From: an uncultured Mucilaginibacter sp.
GTDB lineage: Bacteria; Bacteroidota; Bacteroidia; Sphingobacteriales; Sphingobacteriaceae
Direction: 5' to 3'
Length of the DNA stretch: 64,000 nt
Assembly (NCBI RefSeq): GCF_946479965.1
Contig: NZ_CAMLHX010000008.1
Coordinates: forward strand, 1-64,000
Under the pieces are notes generated by a model. It was not told the origin of the DNA. It saw only the letters and a program-made list of their open reading frames with translations, and did no database searches. A program made the position numbers and the translations under genes. Positions 34,690-43,228 of this stretch are shown here, piece by piece. Position 1 is the first letter of the stretch. Each line of letters begins with the position of its first letter.

Positions 34690-37416
34690 TTATTGGTTGG
34701 AGATGTTGTACCTTATACTGTTTAGCCTTATAGGCGAACCATTAAATACAAAGTAAATATCAGTAACTCCTGTACTTTCATTCAGATCAATTTTAAAGCT
34801 GTTTAAACCGGTATAACTGCCTGAAAATTTACCCAGTAATTTGCCCTGCAATGAGCCTGCATACACCTCTACAGTACCCGTAGCATCAGTAGCACCCGGG
34901 CCTCGGGCCGATGCGCCTATCAAAGCTATCTGCTTAATTCCCGTTAAATCAATTTTATTGAATTTTAACCAGCCTCCGGCTTTGTTTGTGGTGGCCAACG
35001 TGCTGTCGGCATTAAAGTCAATATTCTGTGCTTTAGCAAGTTTTGATATCGGCACCAATGGACTATGCAATACAATAACACGCTCGGTAGTTTGAGCGCC
35101 TACAAATTTCGTTCCCCTATCTGTATAAGCAGCGCGAAATATAAAAGTACCGTCGGGGTTTTCATCCGGGGGGACATTGGTTATGTAAGTGCCTTTTACC
35201 GCCAGCGTTTTTGCCGCGCGCGGTGGTTTAGCAAGGCTCAGTATGTATTTAACAATCGCTTTAGCATCAGCATCGGCCATGTTGGTATGGGCGGGCATCA
35301 TGGCGTCACCCCAAACGCCTTGTCCGCCTGCTATTATCTTTTTGGCTAAACGATCGGGCGCTGCAAAATCGCCTTTATATTTTTGTGCTATCTGCATAAA
35401 TGCCGGGCCCAATACTTTTTCGTTTGTGGCATGGCATGATCGGCAATCACTCCTGTTCATAACAGCAATAACCCCTGCAAACTGTGCAGAGGCATCAACG
35501 CTCATCTGTTTTTGAGCAACATCTGTAAGGTTATAGCCCTCGGCAAGGTAATTGGCGCTAACGGATATCTGCGCAGGCAATATTTTTTTGTTTTGCAGGC
35601 TGCCATCCTCTGCATCGCTAACGCTGACATCATAAGCTATACTTTGACCCGGAAAGAAGAAGTTGGAATTGCCTGCCGTGATATTAAAGTTCACCACAGG
35701 CGGCTCATTCCCTGCTTTTATAGTCACCGATTTGTTGTTGGTGGCGCCCTTGCTATCGGTAACAACAAGGGTTGCCCGGTATATGCCCGGCGACGTTAAA
35801 GTTATAAGGGGATTTGCCTGGTTAAGTATTTTATAAGTGCCGCCACCTTTGGTAATTACCCACCTGTATTTTAAAACATCGCCTTTATCAAAGTCAATTG
35901 TGCCGGTTGATGATAGCGCCACATTTAAAGGAACAGCGCCCGCCGTTTTACTTGCAGATACCTGTACCTGCGGCTTGCGGTTACCGCCGTTATATTCAAA
36001 ACGTATCAATTGGGCTTCGGGGTTGTCTTTAAAATAGCCATTACCATATTCTAAAACATACAGATCACCTTGTGGCCCGAATTTCATATCTATGGGTCCG
36101 AGTAATTTCTGGTCCGCAAGAAAGGGCTCCATGCCGGCATAGTCGCCGTTTTGATCCATGCTAACCACATGTATCCAGCCGCGCACCCAATCAGTAATAA
36201 ACCATTTGCCTTCATAATATGCGGGGAATGGTCGTTTGGCATAGGTAAAATCGCTGCGGTGATATATAGGGCCACCAACGGCGCTATTACCCCCGCTGCC
36301 TAACAGCGGGAACTCCGCAATTACGCTTTTGGGATAATATATCCATGCCGGTGTAGCGGGTAGTAATTCTTTAAGACCGGTATTGTTAGGTGAATTGTTA
36401 ACTGGTTTTTCAGGATCAAAAAAATCACCGGACTCATTGGTCGCAAAATTATATTTACGGTAAGCCTTGTTATTAGCTACAAAATAGGGCCAGCCAAAAT
36501 TTCCCGGTTTTTTGGCGCGATTAAATTCATCGTATGATTGAGGGCCGCGTTTTTCAAAATCGTCACGCCCGCCGTCGGGGCCAACCTCGCCCCAGTATAA
36601 CCAGCCAGTTTTGCTGTCAACAGTAAGCCGCCATGGGTTGCGGTTACCCATAGTATAAATTTCGGGGCGCGTTTTGGGCGTCCCTTTGGCAAACAGGTTA
36701 CCTTCGGGTACGGTGTAAGTGCCATTGGCTTCGGGATGTATGCGTAGTATCTTTCCGCGCAGGTCGTTAGTGTTGGCAGATGATTTTTGTGAATCTTCCG
36801 GCGATTTGCCCGGTCTTTCATCTAACGGACTAAAACCCGCTGATGCTCTTGAAAATGTATTGTCGCCGGTGCTTAAATACAAGTTCTTGTATTTGTCAAA
36901 AACCATCCCGCCGCCTACATGGCAACATTCATAGCGCTGTGTTACAACAGTTAATACTTCCTTGCGCGAGCCCTCCATCAATTTATTACCCAGCCAGGTG
37001 TATCTGGCCAAAACGTTTTTTGGCTCATCGCCGGCGGGAGAATAATAAATATAGATCCAATGGTTCTTATCAAAATCAGGGTCAAGTATCACACCCTGCA
37101 GGCCATCTTCGCCCTCAGAAATTTCGCCTGTCTGACTTACATATTTGGTGCTTACTGCAAATTGGCCAATTACGCTTGTTTTACCAGACACAGGATCATA
37201 CACCTTTAATTTACCTTTTCGTTCTGCAAAAATTACGCGCCCATCTTTTAGTATTTGAAACTGCATTGGCTCTTCAACCCGTTGTGCCAATACAACTTTG
37301 GTAAAACGGTTATCATCGGGTTTAACGGGTGTTTGAGCAGTTGCTGCACTAAGGCTAGCGCCGCCTATTATTATAAGCGAAGTTAATAGCCGCAAAGCAA
37401 ATAAAAGCTTATGCAT
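34690..37416 (-). CDS. PQQ-type sugar dehydrogenase with PKD, cytochrome c and C-terminal binding domains
   Basis: A 908-residue exported protein. Order: signal peptide (to about 28), six-bladed beta-propeller glucose/sorbosone dehydrogenase domain (about 40-480; GEDGLQGVILDPDF, GNRNPWRLTVD), a PKD domain (about 490-570), a cytochrome c domain with the haem site CRSCH and an axial Met in MMPAHTNM, and a beta-sandwich resembling CBM6 at the end. It would oxidise sugars in the periplasm and pass electrons to its own haem. The isomerase-like gene follows on the same strand. Confidence 0.9.
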   Translation of the reverse strand: MHKLLFALRLLTSLIIIGGASLSAATAQTPVKPDDNRFTKVVLAQRVEEPMQFQILKDGRVIFAERKGKLKVYDPVSGKTSVIGQFAVSTKYVSQTGEISEGEDGLQGVILDPDFDKNHWIYIYYSPAGDEPKNVLARYTWLGNKLMEGSRKEVLTVVTQRYECCHVGGGMVFDKYKNLYLSTGDNTFSRASAGFSPLDERPGKSPEDSQKSSANTNDLRGKILRIHPEANGTYTVPEGNLFAKGTPKTRPEIYTMGNRNPWRLTVDSKTGWLYWGEVGPDGGRDDFEKRGPQSYDEFNRAKKPGNFGWPYFVANNKAYRKYNFATNESGDFFDPEKPVNNSPNNTGLKELLPATPAWIYYPKSVIAEFPLLGSGGNSAVGGPIYHRSDFTYAKRPFPAYYEGKWFITDWVRGWIHVVSMDQNGDYAGMEPFLADQKLLGPIDMKFGPQGDLYVLEYGNGYFKDNPEAQLIRFEYNGGNRKPQVQVSASKTAGAVPLNVALSSTGTIDFDKGDVLKYRWVITKGGGTYKILNQANPLITLTSPGIYRATLVVTDSKGATNNKSVTIKAGNEPPVVNFNITAGNSNFFFPGQSIAYDVSVSDAEDGSLQNKKILPAQISVSANYLAEGYNLTDVAQKQMSVDASAQFAGVIAVMNRSDCRSCHATNEKVLGPAFMQIAQKYKGDFAAPDRLAKKIIAGGQGVWGDAMMPAHTNMADADAKAIVKYILSLAKPPRAAKTLAVKGTYITNVPPDENPDGTFIFRAAYTDRGTKFVGAQTTERVIVLHSPLVPISKLAKAQNIDFNADSTLATTNKAGGWLKFNKIDLTGIKQIALIGASARGPGATDATGTVEVYAGSLQGKLLGKFSGSYTGLNSFKIDLNESTGVTDIYFVFNGSPIRLNSIRYNISNQ

Positions 37417-37596
37417 GATATAAGTGTTTAAAAAAGCTGTGTGATGAGCCGAAGAAATTCGTTTTCAGTTCAATAATACAACTTTTTGTTTGATTACAAA
37501 AGCTACATTTTCGGTGGAATTGGTGCCCGGCAACATGCTGCTATGATATTCCGCCTGTTGTACGTCATAAACCAGTCACTACATAATCAATCACAA

Positions 37597-38667
37597 TCAA
37601 CTATTCACCAACTTCGCCCGCTCATATTGTACCGGCCATTTCACATCGTGCCCAAGCACATGCGCGGCATGCAGCGGGAAATACGGATCGCGCAGCATTT
37701 CCCGGGCCACTATCACCATGTCGGCTTCGCCGGTTTGTATTATCTCGTCGGCTTGGGTGGGTGTAGTTATCAAGCCTACAGCTCCGGTTAATATGCCTGT
37801 TTTGCGGATGGCTTCGGCAAACTCAACCTGATAGCCGGGTTTTAGTGGGATCCGAGCCAGCACATTACCACCTGATGAGGTATCTACAAAATCGACACCT
37901 TTATCTTTTAAAATAATAGCCAATTTTATGGAGTCATCAATAGTCCAGCCGCCTTCGGTCCAGTCGGTTGCAGACAGGCGTAGAAATAACGGATTCTCTT
38001 CAGGCCAAACCTCTTTTACGGCATCAATAATCTCTAATGTTAAGCGTATGCGGTTCTCAAAACTGCCGCCGTATTCATCAGTACGTTTGTTGCTCAATGG
38101 CGAATAGAACTGATGCATCAAATAGCCATGCGCAGCATGCAGTTCAACCACTTTAAAGCCGGCCTGCAAAGCGCGTAATGCCGCCGCTTTAAAATCGGCT
38201 TTAACTTTTTCGATGCCTGCCTTATCCAACTCAACAGGTGGCTGCTCTCCTTCGCCAAATGGGATTGCACTGGCGCTGTAAGTTTGCCAACCGTTGGGCT
38301 GATCTGAAGCTATTTGCGCGTTACCCTTCCATGGCACTTCATGGCTTGCCTTGCGGCCCGCATGGGCCAGCTGTATGCCTGCCACCGAGCCCTGTTGATG
38401 AATAAAGTCGGTTATCTCTTTTAATTTGGTGATGTGCTCATCTTTATAGATGCCCAGGTCGCCATAACTTATGCGTCCCTCTGGTGATACGGCCGTTGCT
38501 TCGGTAATTACCAGCGCCGCGCCGCCTACGGCCCGGCTGCCCAAATGTACCAGGTGCCAGTTGTTGGCAAAGCCGTCTTCGCTGCTGTACTCGCACATGG
38601 GCGATACCGCCAGGCGGTTCTTAAATTCGATGTTTTTTATTTTTATGGGGGAGAATAGATGTGCCAT
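37597..38667 (-). CDS. old yellow enzyme family NADH:flavin oxidoreductase (YqjM-like)
   Basis: A 356-residue FMN-dependent ene-reductase. It starts FSPIKIKNIEFKNRLAVSPM, then MCEYSSEDGFAN (the Cys is characteristic of YqjM-type enzymes), QLAHAGRKAS, and the catalytic region VVELHAAHGYLMHQFYSPLS with the two His residues. It reduces activated C=C bonds in aldehydes and ketones with NADPH, in detoxification or stress. It stands alone, well apart from the upstream DUF genes. Confidence 0.95.
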   Translation of the reverse strand: MAHLFSPIKIKNIEFKNRLAVSPMCEYSSEDGFANNWHLVHLGSRAVGGAALVITEATAVSPEGRISYGDLGIYKDEHITKLKEITDFIHQQGSVAGIQLAHAGRKASHEVPWKGNAQIASDQPNGWQTYSASAIPFGEGEQPPVELDKAGIEKVKADFKAAALRALQAGFKVVELHAAHGYLMHQFYSPLSNKRTDEYGGSFENRIRLTLEIIDAVKEVWPEENPLFLRLSATDWTEGGWTIDDSIKLAIILKDKGVDFVDTSSGGNVLARIPLKPGYQVEFAEAIRKTGILTGAVGLITTPTQADEIIQTGEADMVIVAREMLRDPYFPLHAAHVLGHDVKWPVQYERAKLVNS

Positions 38668-38779
38668 TGTGTTTTTTTAGCGAATATGGAAAATTAACCT
38701 TGGCACATGCCTCATGGTTTTGTCAAACCAGCGTATGGGAGGATGATTTTTACATTGATATTAGTTTTTGGGAGGGTAT

Positions 38780-39295
38780 TTACTTCTGACTGCCCATTAC
38801 ATAGGCTACGGCCCGTTTTATTTCTCTGCGGTTGTTATCGGATACGCCGGGAATTTTGAGATCTTTTTGGTCTCCGAAATCCAAGGCAATTGTTTTAACC
38901 TGGCTATTGAGTAAAAATGCTAACTGCTTATCCTGCGCAACAGCTACCAAAGATAATCGCAGAAACCCGTGATCATCAAGCGCTGTATACTTAGTAACAT
39001 CAAGCGGAAAATGGCATACACTATCGTTTTTAAGGGTAATTTTGATAGCCATCGTTTTTAAAAGTCTCTCCGGGTAGCCTTCCAATGACCTTGGCGCTAC
39101 AAATTCAATAAGCTTTTCATCTCCCTTAGACAAAAAGTTTAACTGGTGCCCCATCCCGTTAGGGAATAATACCACTGCTGATCTGATCTCTTTGCCTGTT
39201 GTAGCATCTGTCTCGGTTTTTAGAATTTGCGACCACGCCGCCGTGCTTATAGTAAGACCAATCAACAGTAAATAAAAGGATTTAAAGTTTGCCAT
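38780..39295 (-). CDS. secreted hypothetical protein
   Basis: A 171-residue protein with a signal peptide ending after TAAWSQ (about residue 22). The mature part is beta-rich (IRSAVVLFPNGMGHQLNFLS) and ends in a helix with basic residues. I do not recognise a family. It lies 17 bases downstream of the DUF1569 gene, so the two are probably co-transcribed. Confidence 0.7.
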   Translation of the reverse strand: MANFKSFYLLLIGLTISTAAWSQILKTETDATTGKEIRSAVVLFPNGMGHQLNFLSKGDEKLIEFVAPRSLEGYPERLLKTMAIKITLKNDSVCHFPLDVTKYTALDDHGFLRLSLVAVAQDKQLAFLLNSQVKTIALDFGDQKDLKIPGVSDNNRREIKRAVAYVMGSQK

Positions 39296-39312
39296 TTTGT
39301 ATTTTAGATTAC

Positions 39313-39753
39313 TTAAACATTAAACTGACGCAGGTGGTGGTCTGTGTGTTTGTAAGCCATGCGGCCGGCTTCATCGGCGCTTAGTTGGCCAAAGAAGGGA
39401 TGCATAAAACCAGCGGGTTCGTGGTCGTTGTGTTCGGTAAGCAGATCTATCCATTCTTTTTTTGCCGCCTCAATATCGCCGCTGCCCGTTATATTGAATT
39501 CAGGTACGGTGGGCAGATTTCGTTTTGCCGGTTCGTCTTTCAGCATATTTTTTAAAGCTATTCTGCCAAAAATCCTGCCCATAAATACTTGCTTATACTG
39601 TGTTTTGTTTAACAGCATGTCTTCCCATTTTACGCAATGTTTAAGCATTTGGTAAACCGTCATCTTGCCCCATTGCGGCGTACTATTCTGGTTTAGGGCG
39701 CTTACCCTGTTAATTATTTCTTCGCGGGTGGGTTTATCAAATATGGTTTTCAT
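39313..39753 (-). CDS. DUF1569 (DinB-like) protein
   Basis: A 146-residue protein starting MKTIFDKPTREEIINRVSAL and including QMLKHCVKWEDML. This is the DUF1569 pattern, a four-helix DinB-like fold, in which a set of His residues (such as LKHCV and YKHTDHHL) often binds a metal. Function is unknown; DinB-like proteins include thiol transferases. It precedes the secreted hypothetical gene by 17 bases. Confidence 0.88.
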   Translation of the reverse strand: MKTIFDKPTREEIINRVSALNQNSTPQWGKMTVYQMLKHCVKWEDMLLNKTQYKQVFMGRIFGRIALKNMLKDEPAKRNLPTVPEFNITGSGDIEAAKKEWIDLLTEHNDHEPAGFMHPFFGQLSADEAGRMAYKHTDHHLRQFNV

Positions 39754-39859
39754 CGTGGGTTAATTGCTAATGTGAACGGTTATATTTTGATGAAGTTAAC
39801 AATATGTTGAATTAATTTAAGCGTGAGCGCTTAAATTTTTGTCCGCCTAAGCTGTAAGC

Positions 39860-39890
39860 TTGGACGGGCGGGGTTTATAAGGTAGCTTTG
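39860..39890 (+). promoter_or_regulatory. Bacteroidota-type promoter for the DUF2027-Smr gene
   Basis: TAGCTTTG at 39883-39890 matches TAnnTTTG, with a TTG at 39860-39862 (20 bases upstream). It is 17 bases before the ATG. The spacing fits a -33/-7 pair. Confidence 0.5.
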
Positions 39891-39907
39891 CCCCACTAAC
39901 AATTACT

Positions 39908-40852
39908 ATGAAATATAAATTAGGTGATTTTGTTCGCTTTGTTGACGAGAAGCTGGAGGGTTTTATAACCCGCATTATAGATGAGCAAATGATTGGCGTA
40001 ACCGTTGAAGACGATTTTGAGATACCTGTGCCGGCCGCTAAAGTTACACTGGTGCATGGTTACAAAGCGCCGGGTACAGCAGTTACCGCTCAGGGCGAAA
40101 AAACTCCAATACCCGCAGCCGAATTTAAAACCAAGGGCATTTACTTAGGCGTTGTGCCCGATGCAAAAGCTAATTCAGTAGTGCATTTTCACCTCATCAA
40201 TACTACCTCATACCAGTTATTGGCAACGCTTACAACGGAGAAGCAAGACTTTAAAGGCGAATACGCGGGTATCATCGCCCCAAATAGTGCCGTCAAAGTT
40301 TACTCAGCGCAATTGGCCGATCTGCAGCTTTGGCCGAAGGTGGTGATCAACATTTTATATTTTACAGGTCAGAATATAGCATCGCCATCGCCGTTAACAT
40401 TTGCGGAGAAGTTTAAAGCCAAAGATTTTTCAGGAACAAAGAAAAACCTGCCCATCATAGATCAACAGGGGTGGCAGATCCGCTTGGATGAGTCTGAACT
40501 GGTTATTGATGCCGAAAAGTTAAAAGAGAGTTTCTTCCAAACCGCCGAAGAGAAGATAACCCTGACCAAGCCCGGCCGCGAGGTTGACTTACATATAGAA
40601 AAGCTGCGGGATGATCATCAGTTTTTAAACGGTGCCGAGATATTGAACATCCAGCTGGCGCATTTTAACAAATCCCTTGATGCAGCCATTGTGCACCAAC
40701 TGCCCGACATGATATTTATTCACGGCGCCGGCAACGGCACTTTACGCCACGAGTTGCAAAAAATAGTAAGCAAGCACCCCAAAGTGCAAACCTTTATGGA
40801 TGCCCAGAAAGAGAAATTTGGCTATGGCGCTACCAAGGTGGTGTTTAAATAA
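39908..40852 (+). CDS. DUF2027 plus Smr (MutS2-type) domain protein
   Basis: A 314-residue protein. Residues 1-50 form a small beta domain (KYKLGDFVRFVDEKLEG), residues about 60-215 the DUF2027 domain, and residues about 230-314 a Smr domain with EVDLHIEKL and FIHGAGNGTLRHELQ (the HGxGxG element). Smr domains bind or nick DNA or RNA. This pairing is frequent in Bacteroidota, but its role is unknown. It ends at the start of the repeat-rich region. Confidence 0.92.
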   Translation: MKYKLGDFVRFVDEKLEGFITRIIDEQMIGVTVEDDFEIPVPAAKVTLVHGYKAPGTAVTAQGEKTPIPAAEFKTKGIYLGVVPDAKANSVVHFHLINTTSYQLLATLTTEKQDFKGEYAGIIAPNSAVKVYSAQLADLQLWPKVVINILYFTGQNIASPSPLTFAEKFKAKDFSGTKKNLPIIDQQGWQIRLDESELVIDAEKLKESFFQTAEEKITLTKPGREVDLHIEKLRDDHQFLNGAEILNIQLAHFNKSLDAAIVHQLPDMIFIHGAGNGTLRHELQKIVSKHPKVQTFMDAQKEKFGYGATKVVFK

Positions 40853-41000
40853 CTTGCGGTGAGGTAGAACGCGGGCCACAATTGTGTGGTTATGGCCGGA
40901 CCCATTTTGGCCGCTGTGTACTGTTCCAAAAAATATAAAGGGTGTAAAAGCTGTTGACGGTACTAAGTTGCTGATTTATAGCACTAATGTGTTTTAGCGT

Positions 41001-41123
41001 GGAACACTTTGGAACACTTTTAGGCCGTTTTTAGGCCTTTTTTTAGCCTTTTTTTAGCCTTTTTTTATGGGATTTGGAACAGTTTGGAACACTTTGGAAC
41101 AGCGGATTTTCGGATTTGGAACA
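41001..41123 (+). repeat. 10-bp-phased GGAACA array
   Basis: Six GGAACA units start at 41001, 41011, 41076, 41086, 41096 and 41118; most are preceded by TTT. Spacing within each group is exactly 10 bp, so sites lie on the same helix face. The two groups are separated by T-rich TTTTAGCC units. An inverted unit is at 40921. Confidence 0.75.
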
Positions 41124-41132
41124 GGCGGGTTG

Positions 41133-41202
41133 CCCCTCGCGCTCAGTTGTTGGTAATAAGACACGACAACGGCCGACGCGCTTAACACCAACAGGGGCAT
41201 AG
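41133..41202 (+). repeat. 70-bp repeat, copy 1
   Basis: This 70-bp stretch starting cccctcgcg and ending gggcatag matches 42950-43019 over its whole length with scattered substitutions and no visible gaps. Core shared word: ggtaataagacac. Confidence 0.8.
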
Positions 41203-41310
41203 CGGGATTTTTTAACACCAAACTTGATCAAAACCCACACGTTCTTGCACGTTTTGGGTATGTTCTGAGTAGAAAAGTTAAAGAATTTTGTGGAGCTACA
41301 TGCAGACATT

Positions 41311-41346
41311 ACTGGTGCGGTGACAACACCAACCAGAGGCTGAACG
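41311..41346 (+). repeat. 36-bp repeat, copy 1
   Basis: actggtgcggtgacaacacc followed by aaccagaggctgaacg. It is nearly identical to 44939-44974. Confidence 0.8.
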
Positions 41347-41506
41347 CTAAGCATTGCGCTAATGCCAAATGTTAATTTAGATCAATATATCCGCAGTTGT
41401 AAATGCTCCATCGTATTTGTATATTGCCTTGTATATCATACACATCAGTTTGTGCGTGTTCAAAGAAAACTGAGTCAACCGGTATTGCCAATCACAATTT
41501 TAACGC

Positions 41507-42907
41507 ATGAAAAAAATTATACTGCCGCTACTGCTTTTTTTATTCTTACTCAATTACGCAAAAGGCCAAACTGTTAATACCGATAGTCTTAAAAGGCTGA
41601 TCAAAAACCAAAAAAACGACACATTAAAGGTAAACTTAATGTGCGACCTGGCTTTTTATTATTCGGGTAATAAACCGGATACGGCTATAAAAATAGCATT
41701 GGAGGCGTTAAAATTAGCCACCAAGGCACACTACATTAAGGGCCAAGCACTTTGTTTTAACCGGATAGGCAACAGCCATCAAGAAAGTGGGAACTATGCC
41801 AAAGCAATGGAAGCCCTTTTACAGGCGTTAAAATTAAACGAAAGCGTTAATAACATTGCAGGTATGGCACAAAACACCCATAACCTTGGCGTTGTTTATG
41901 TTAGTGTGGGCGAATATGCGCGTGCATTAGCTTACCAACGGAAATCAAAAAAACTTTACGAAAGAGCAAAATCTGATGGAATCGCAATAAGCCTGTCAAT
42001 GTTGGCCAGAACCTATTTTTTCCTTAACCAATATGATTCTGCAAGAGTGTATGCACAATTGGGATACGAAGCCACTAAAAAACTTTTGCCAATGCGCCTG
42101 GGCATTCCTTTGGCAGTTCAGGGAGATATTTATTCAAAAATGGGCGAAGGGAAACTTGCACTTGAATATTATCGTTTAAGTTTGCCTTATTGGGAGCGGT
42201 TTGGAAACAATACCGGCTATAGTATCGCCCTTTTGGGTATGGCCACGGTGTTTAAAGGCCAACATATGCCAGACTCGGCCTTAGTGTATGGAAAAAGGGC
42301 CTATAATAAAGGTCTTAGCAATGGAAAATACAACCCGCAACTGGCCGATGCAGCAAATTTCTTGGCTACCTGTTACGATAAAAGTAAGATGGCCGACAGT
42401 GCCGTGTTTTATTTTAAAGCCGCTGCACTGGCTAAAGACTCGTTATATAGCAGCCAGCGGTTTAGCCAATTACAAAGTTTAGGGTTTGATGAGCAGCTAC
42501 GGCAAATTGAACTGGCCGGTACTGAGGAAAAAGCGACGGAAGAAAGAAAGCATAACCTTCAATTTGCAGGTATTGCTGTTATTATATTAAGCCTTTTGAC
42601 CTTATTTTTTGCCCTAAGCAGGACCATTATTGTTAAAGAGAATTTTATCAAATACTTTAATGTTATTGTACTGTTGGCTGTATTTGAATTCATCAACCTA
42701 CTGATACACCCTTATCTTGCACATCTTACCCACGACTCACCGCCGTTAATGTTGCTGATATTGATAGGCATAGGTGCCCTATTAGTCCCCTTGCATCATA
42801 AGCTGGAACATTGGGTTGCCCATACACTTACCGAAAAAAACAAGCAAATAAGGCTCGCAGCAGCTAAAAAAACAATAGCGCATTTGGAGAATAAGGAATT
42901 GATTTAG
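41507..42907 (+). CDS. tetratricopeptide repeat protein with C-terminal membrane helices
   Basis: A 466-residue protein with a signal peptide (ending near YAKGQ, residue 22) and a series of TPR-type helical repeats over about residues 40-330, for example NRIGNSHQESGNYAKAMEAL and LALEYYRLSLPYW. After a coil come three hydrophobic helices (about 350-440) and a short basic tail. This is the layout of Bacteroidota TPR sensor kinases or regulators, but neither a kinase nor a DNA-binding domain follows. It may be a sensor whose output partner is separate. Confidence 0.85.
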   Translation: MKKIILPLLLFLFLLNYAKGQTVNTDSLKRLIKNQKNDTLKVNLMCDLAFYYSGNKPDTAIKIALEALKLATKAHYIKGQALCFNRIGNSHQESGNYAKAMEALLQALKLNESVNNIAGMAQNTHNLGVVYVSVGEYARALAYQRKSKKLYERAKSDGIAISLSMLARTYFFLNQYDSARVYAQLGYEATKKLLPMRLGIPLAVQGDIYSKMGEGKLALEYYRLSLPYWERFGNNTGYSIALLGMATVFKGQHMPDSALVYGKRAYNKGLSNGKYNPQLADAANFLATCYDKSKMADSAVFYFKAAALAKDSLYSSQRFSQLQSLGFDEQLRQIELAGTEEKATEERKHNLQFAGIAVIILSLLTLFFALSRTIIVKENFIKYFNVIVLLAVFEFINLLIHPYLAHLTHDSPPLMLLILIGIGALLVPLHHKLEHWVAHTLTEKNKQIRLAAAKKTIAHLENKELI

Positions 42908-42949
42908 GCAGGAAACAGGCGAAACCGTCAGCAAAGCAGCTATTGTCTC

Positions 42950-43019
42950 CCCCTCGCGTTCAGTTGTCGGTAATAAGACACCACAACGGCCAACGCGCCG
43001 AACATGAACAGCGGCATAG
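42950..43019 (+). repeat. 70-bp repeat, copy 2
   Basis: Second copy of the element at 41133-41202. Same length, with substitutions such as gttcag for gctcag and gtcgg for gttgg. Confidence 0.8.
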
Positions 43020-43030
43020 GATGTAAGAGT

Positions 43031-43047
43031 GCGGGTTCGATTCCCGC
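43031..43047 (+). other. tRNA T-arm-like fragment
   Basis: gcggg-ttcgatt-cccgc is a perfect five-base stem with the canonical seven-base T-loop. No anticodon or D arm lies upstream at the right distance, so it is not a full tRNA. It may be a fragment left by integration. Confidence 0.45.
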
Positions 43048-43228
43048 TCTGAATAAACTCTGATAGGAAATAGGACAGACGCGGCACGCGTGCGCCAAGC
43101 AGGGGGGGAGCGGGGGGGTGATACCCCTTAAAACAACTTGCTTAATCAGTTTTTCTGATTAAATTGCATTTTATTTCTTTATAAATCAAACCAATTTTAA
43201 CTAACCAACCAAATAAACAATTACTCGT

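Larger units (their letters stand above)
40853..41506. other. 654-bp gene-free repeat-rich intergenic region
   Basis: No plausible gene. It contains an inverted ctgttccaa (40921), an array of GGAACA units, a poly-TTTTAGGCC/TTTTAGCC stretch (41017-41066), the 70-bp repeat copy 41133-41202 and the 36-bp repeat copy 41311-41346. It is the start of the accessory region. Confidence 0.7.
42908..43228. other. 321-bp repeat-rich gap before the esterase gene
   Basis: Holds the second 70-bp repeat, a tRNA T-arm-like element, a cgcggcacgcgtgcgcc word (43080-43096) also found near 44.9 kb, a run of G residues and an 8-bp inverted repeat (ttaatcag / ctgattaa, 43142-43162). No gene is supported. Confidence 0.6.

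Noticed and set aside
37486..37791. 101-residue frame upstream of and antisense to the old yellow enzyme gene
   Set aside because: It runs into the antisense of a confident gene and has no domain or start signal.
43019..43060. Possible complete tRNA gene
   Set aside because: Only the T-arm is present; no D arm, anticodon arm or matching acceptor strand occurs at the required distances.
43103..43130. G-rich run before the esterase as a G-quadruplex or riboswitch
   Set aside because: Two G-runs only, without the four tracts a quadruplex needs and no recognisable riboswitch core.
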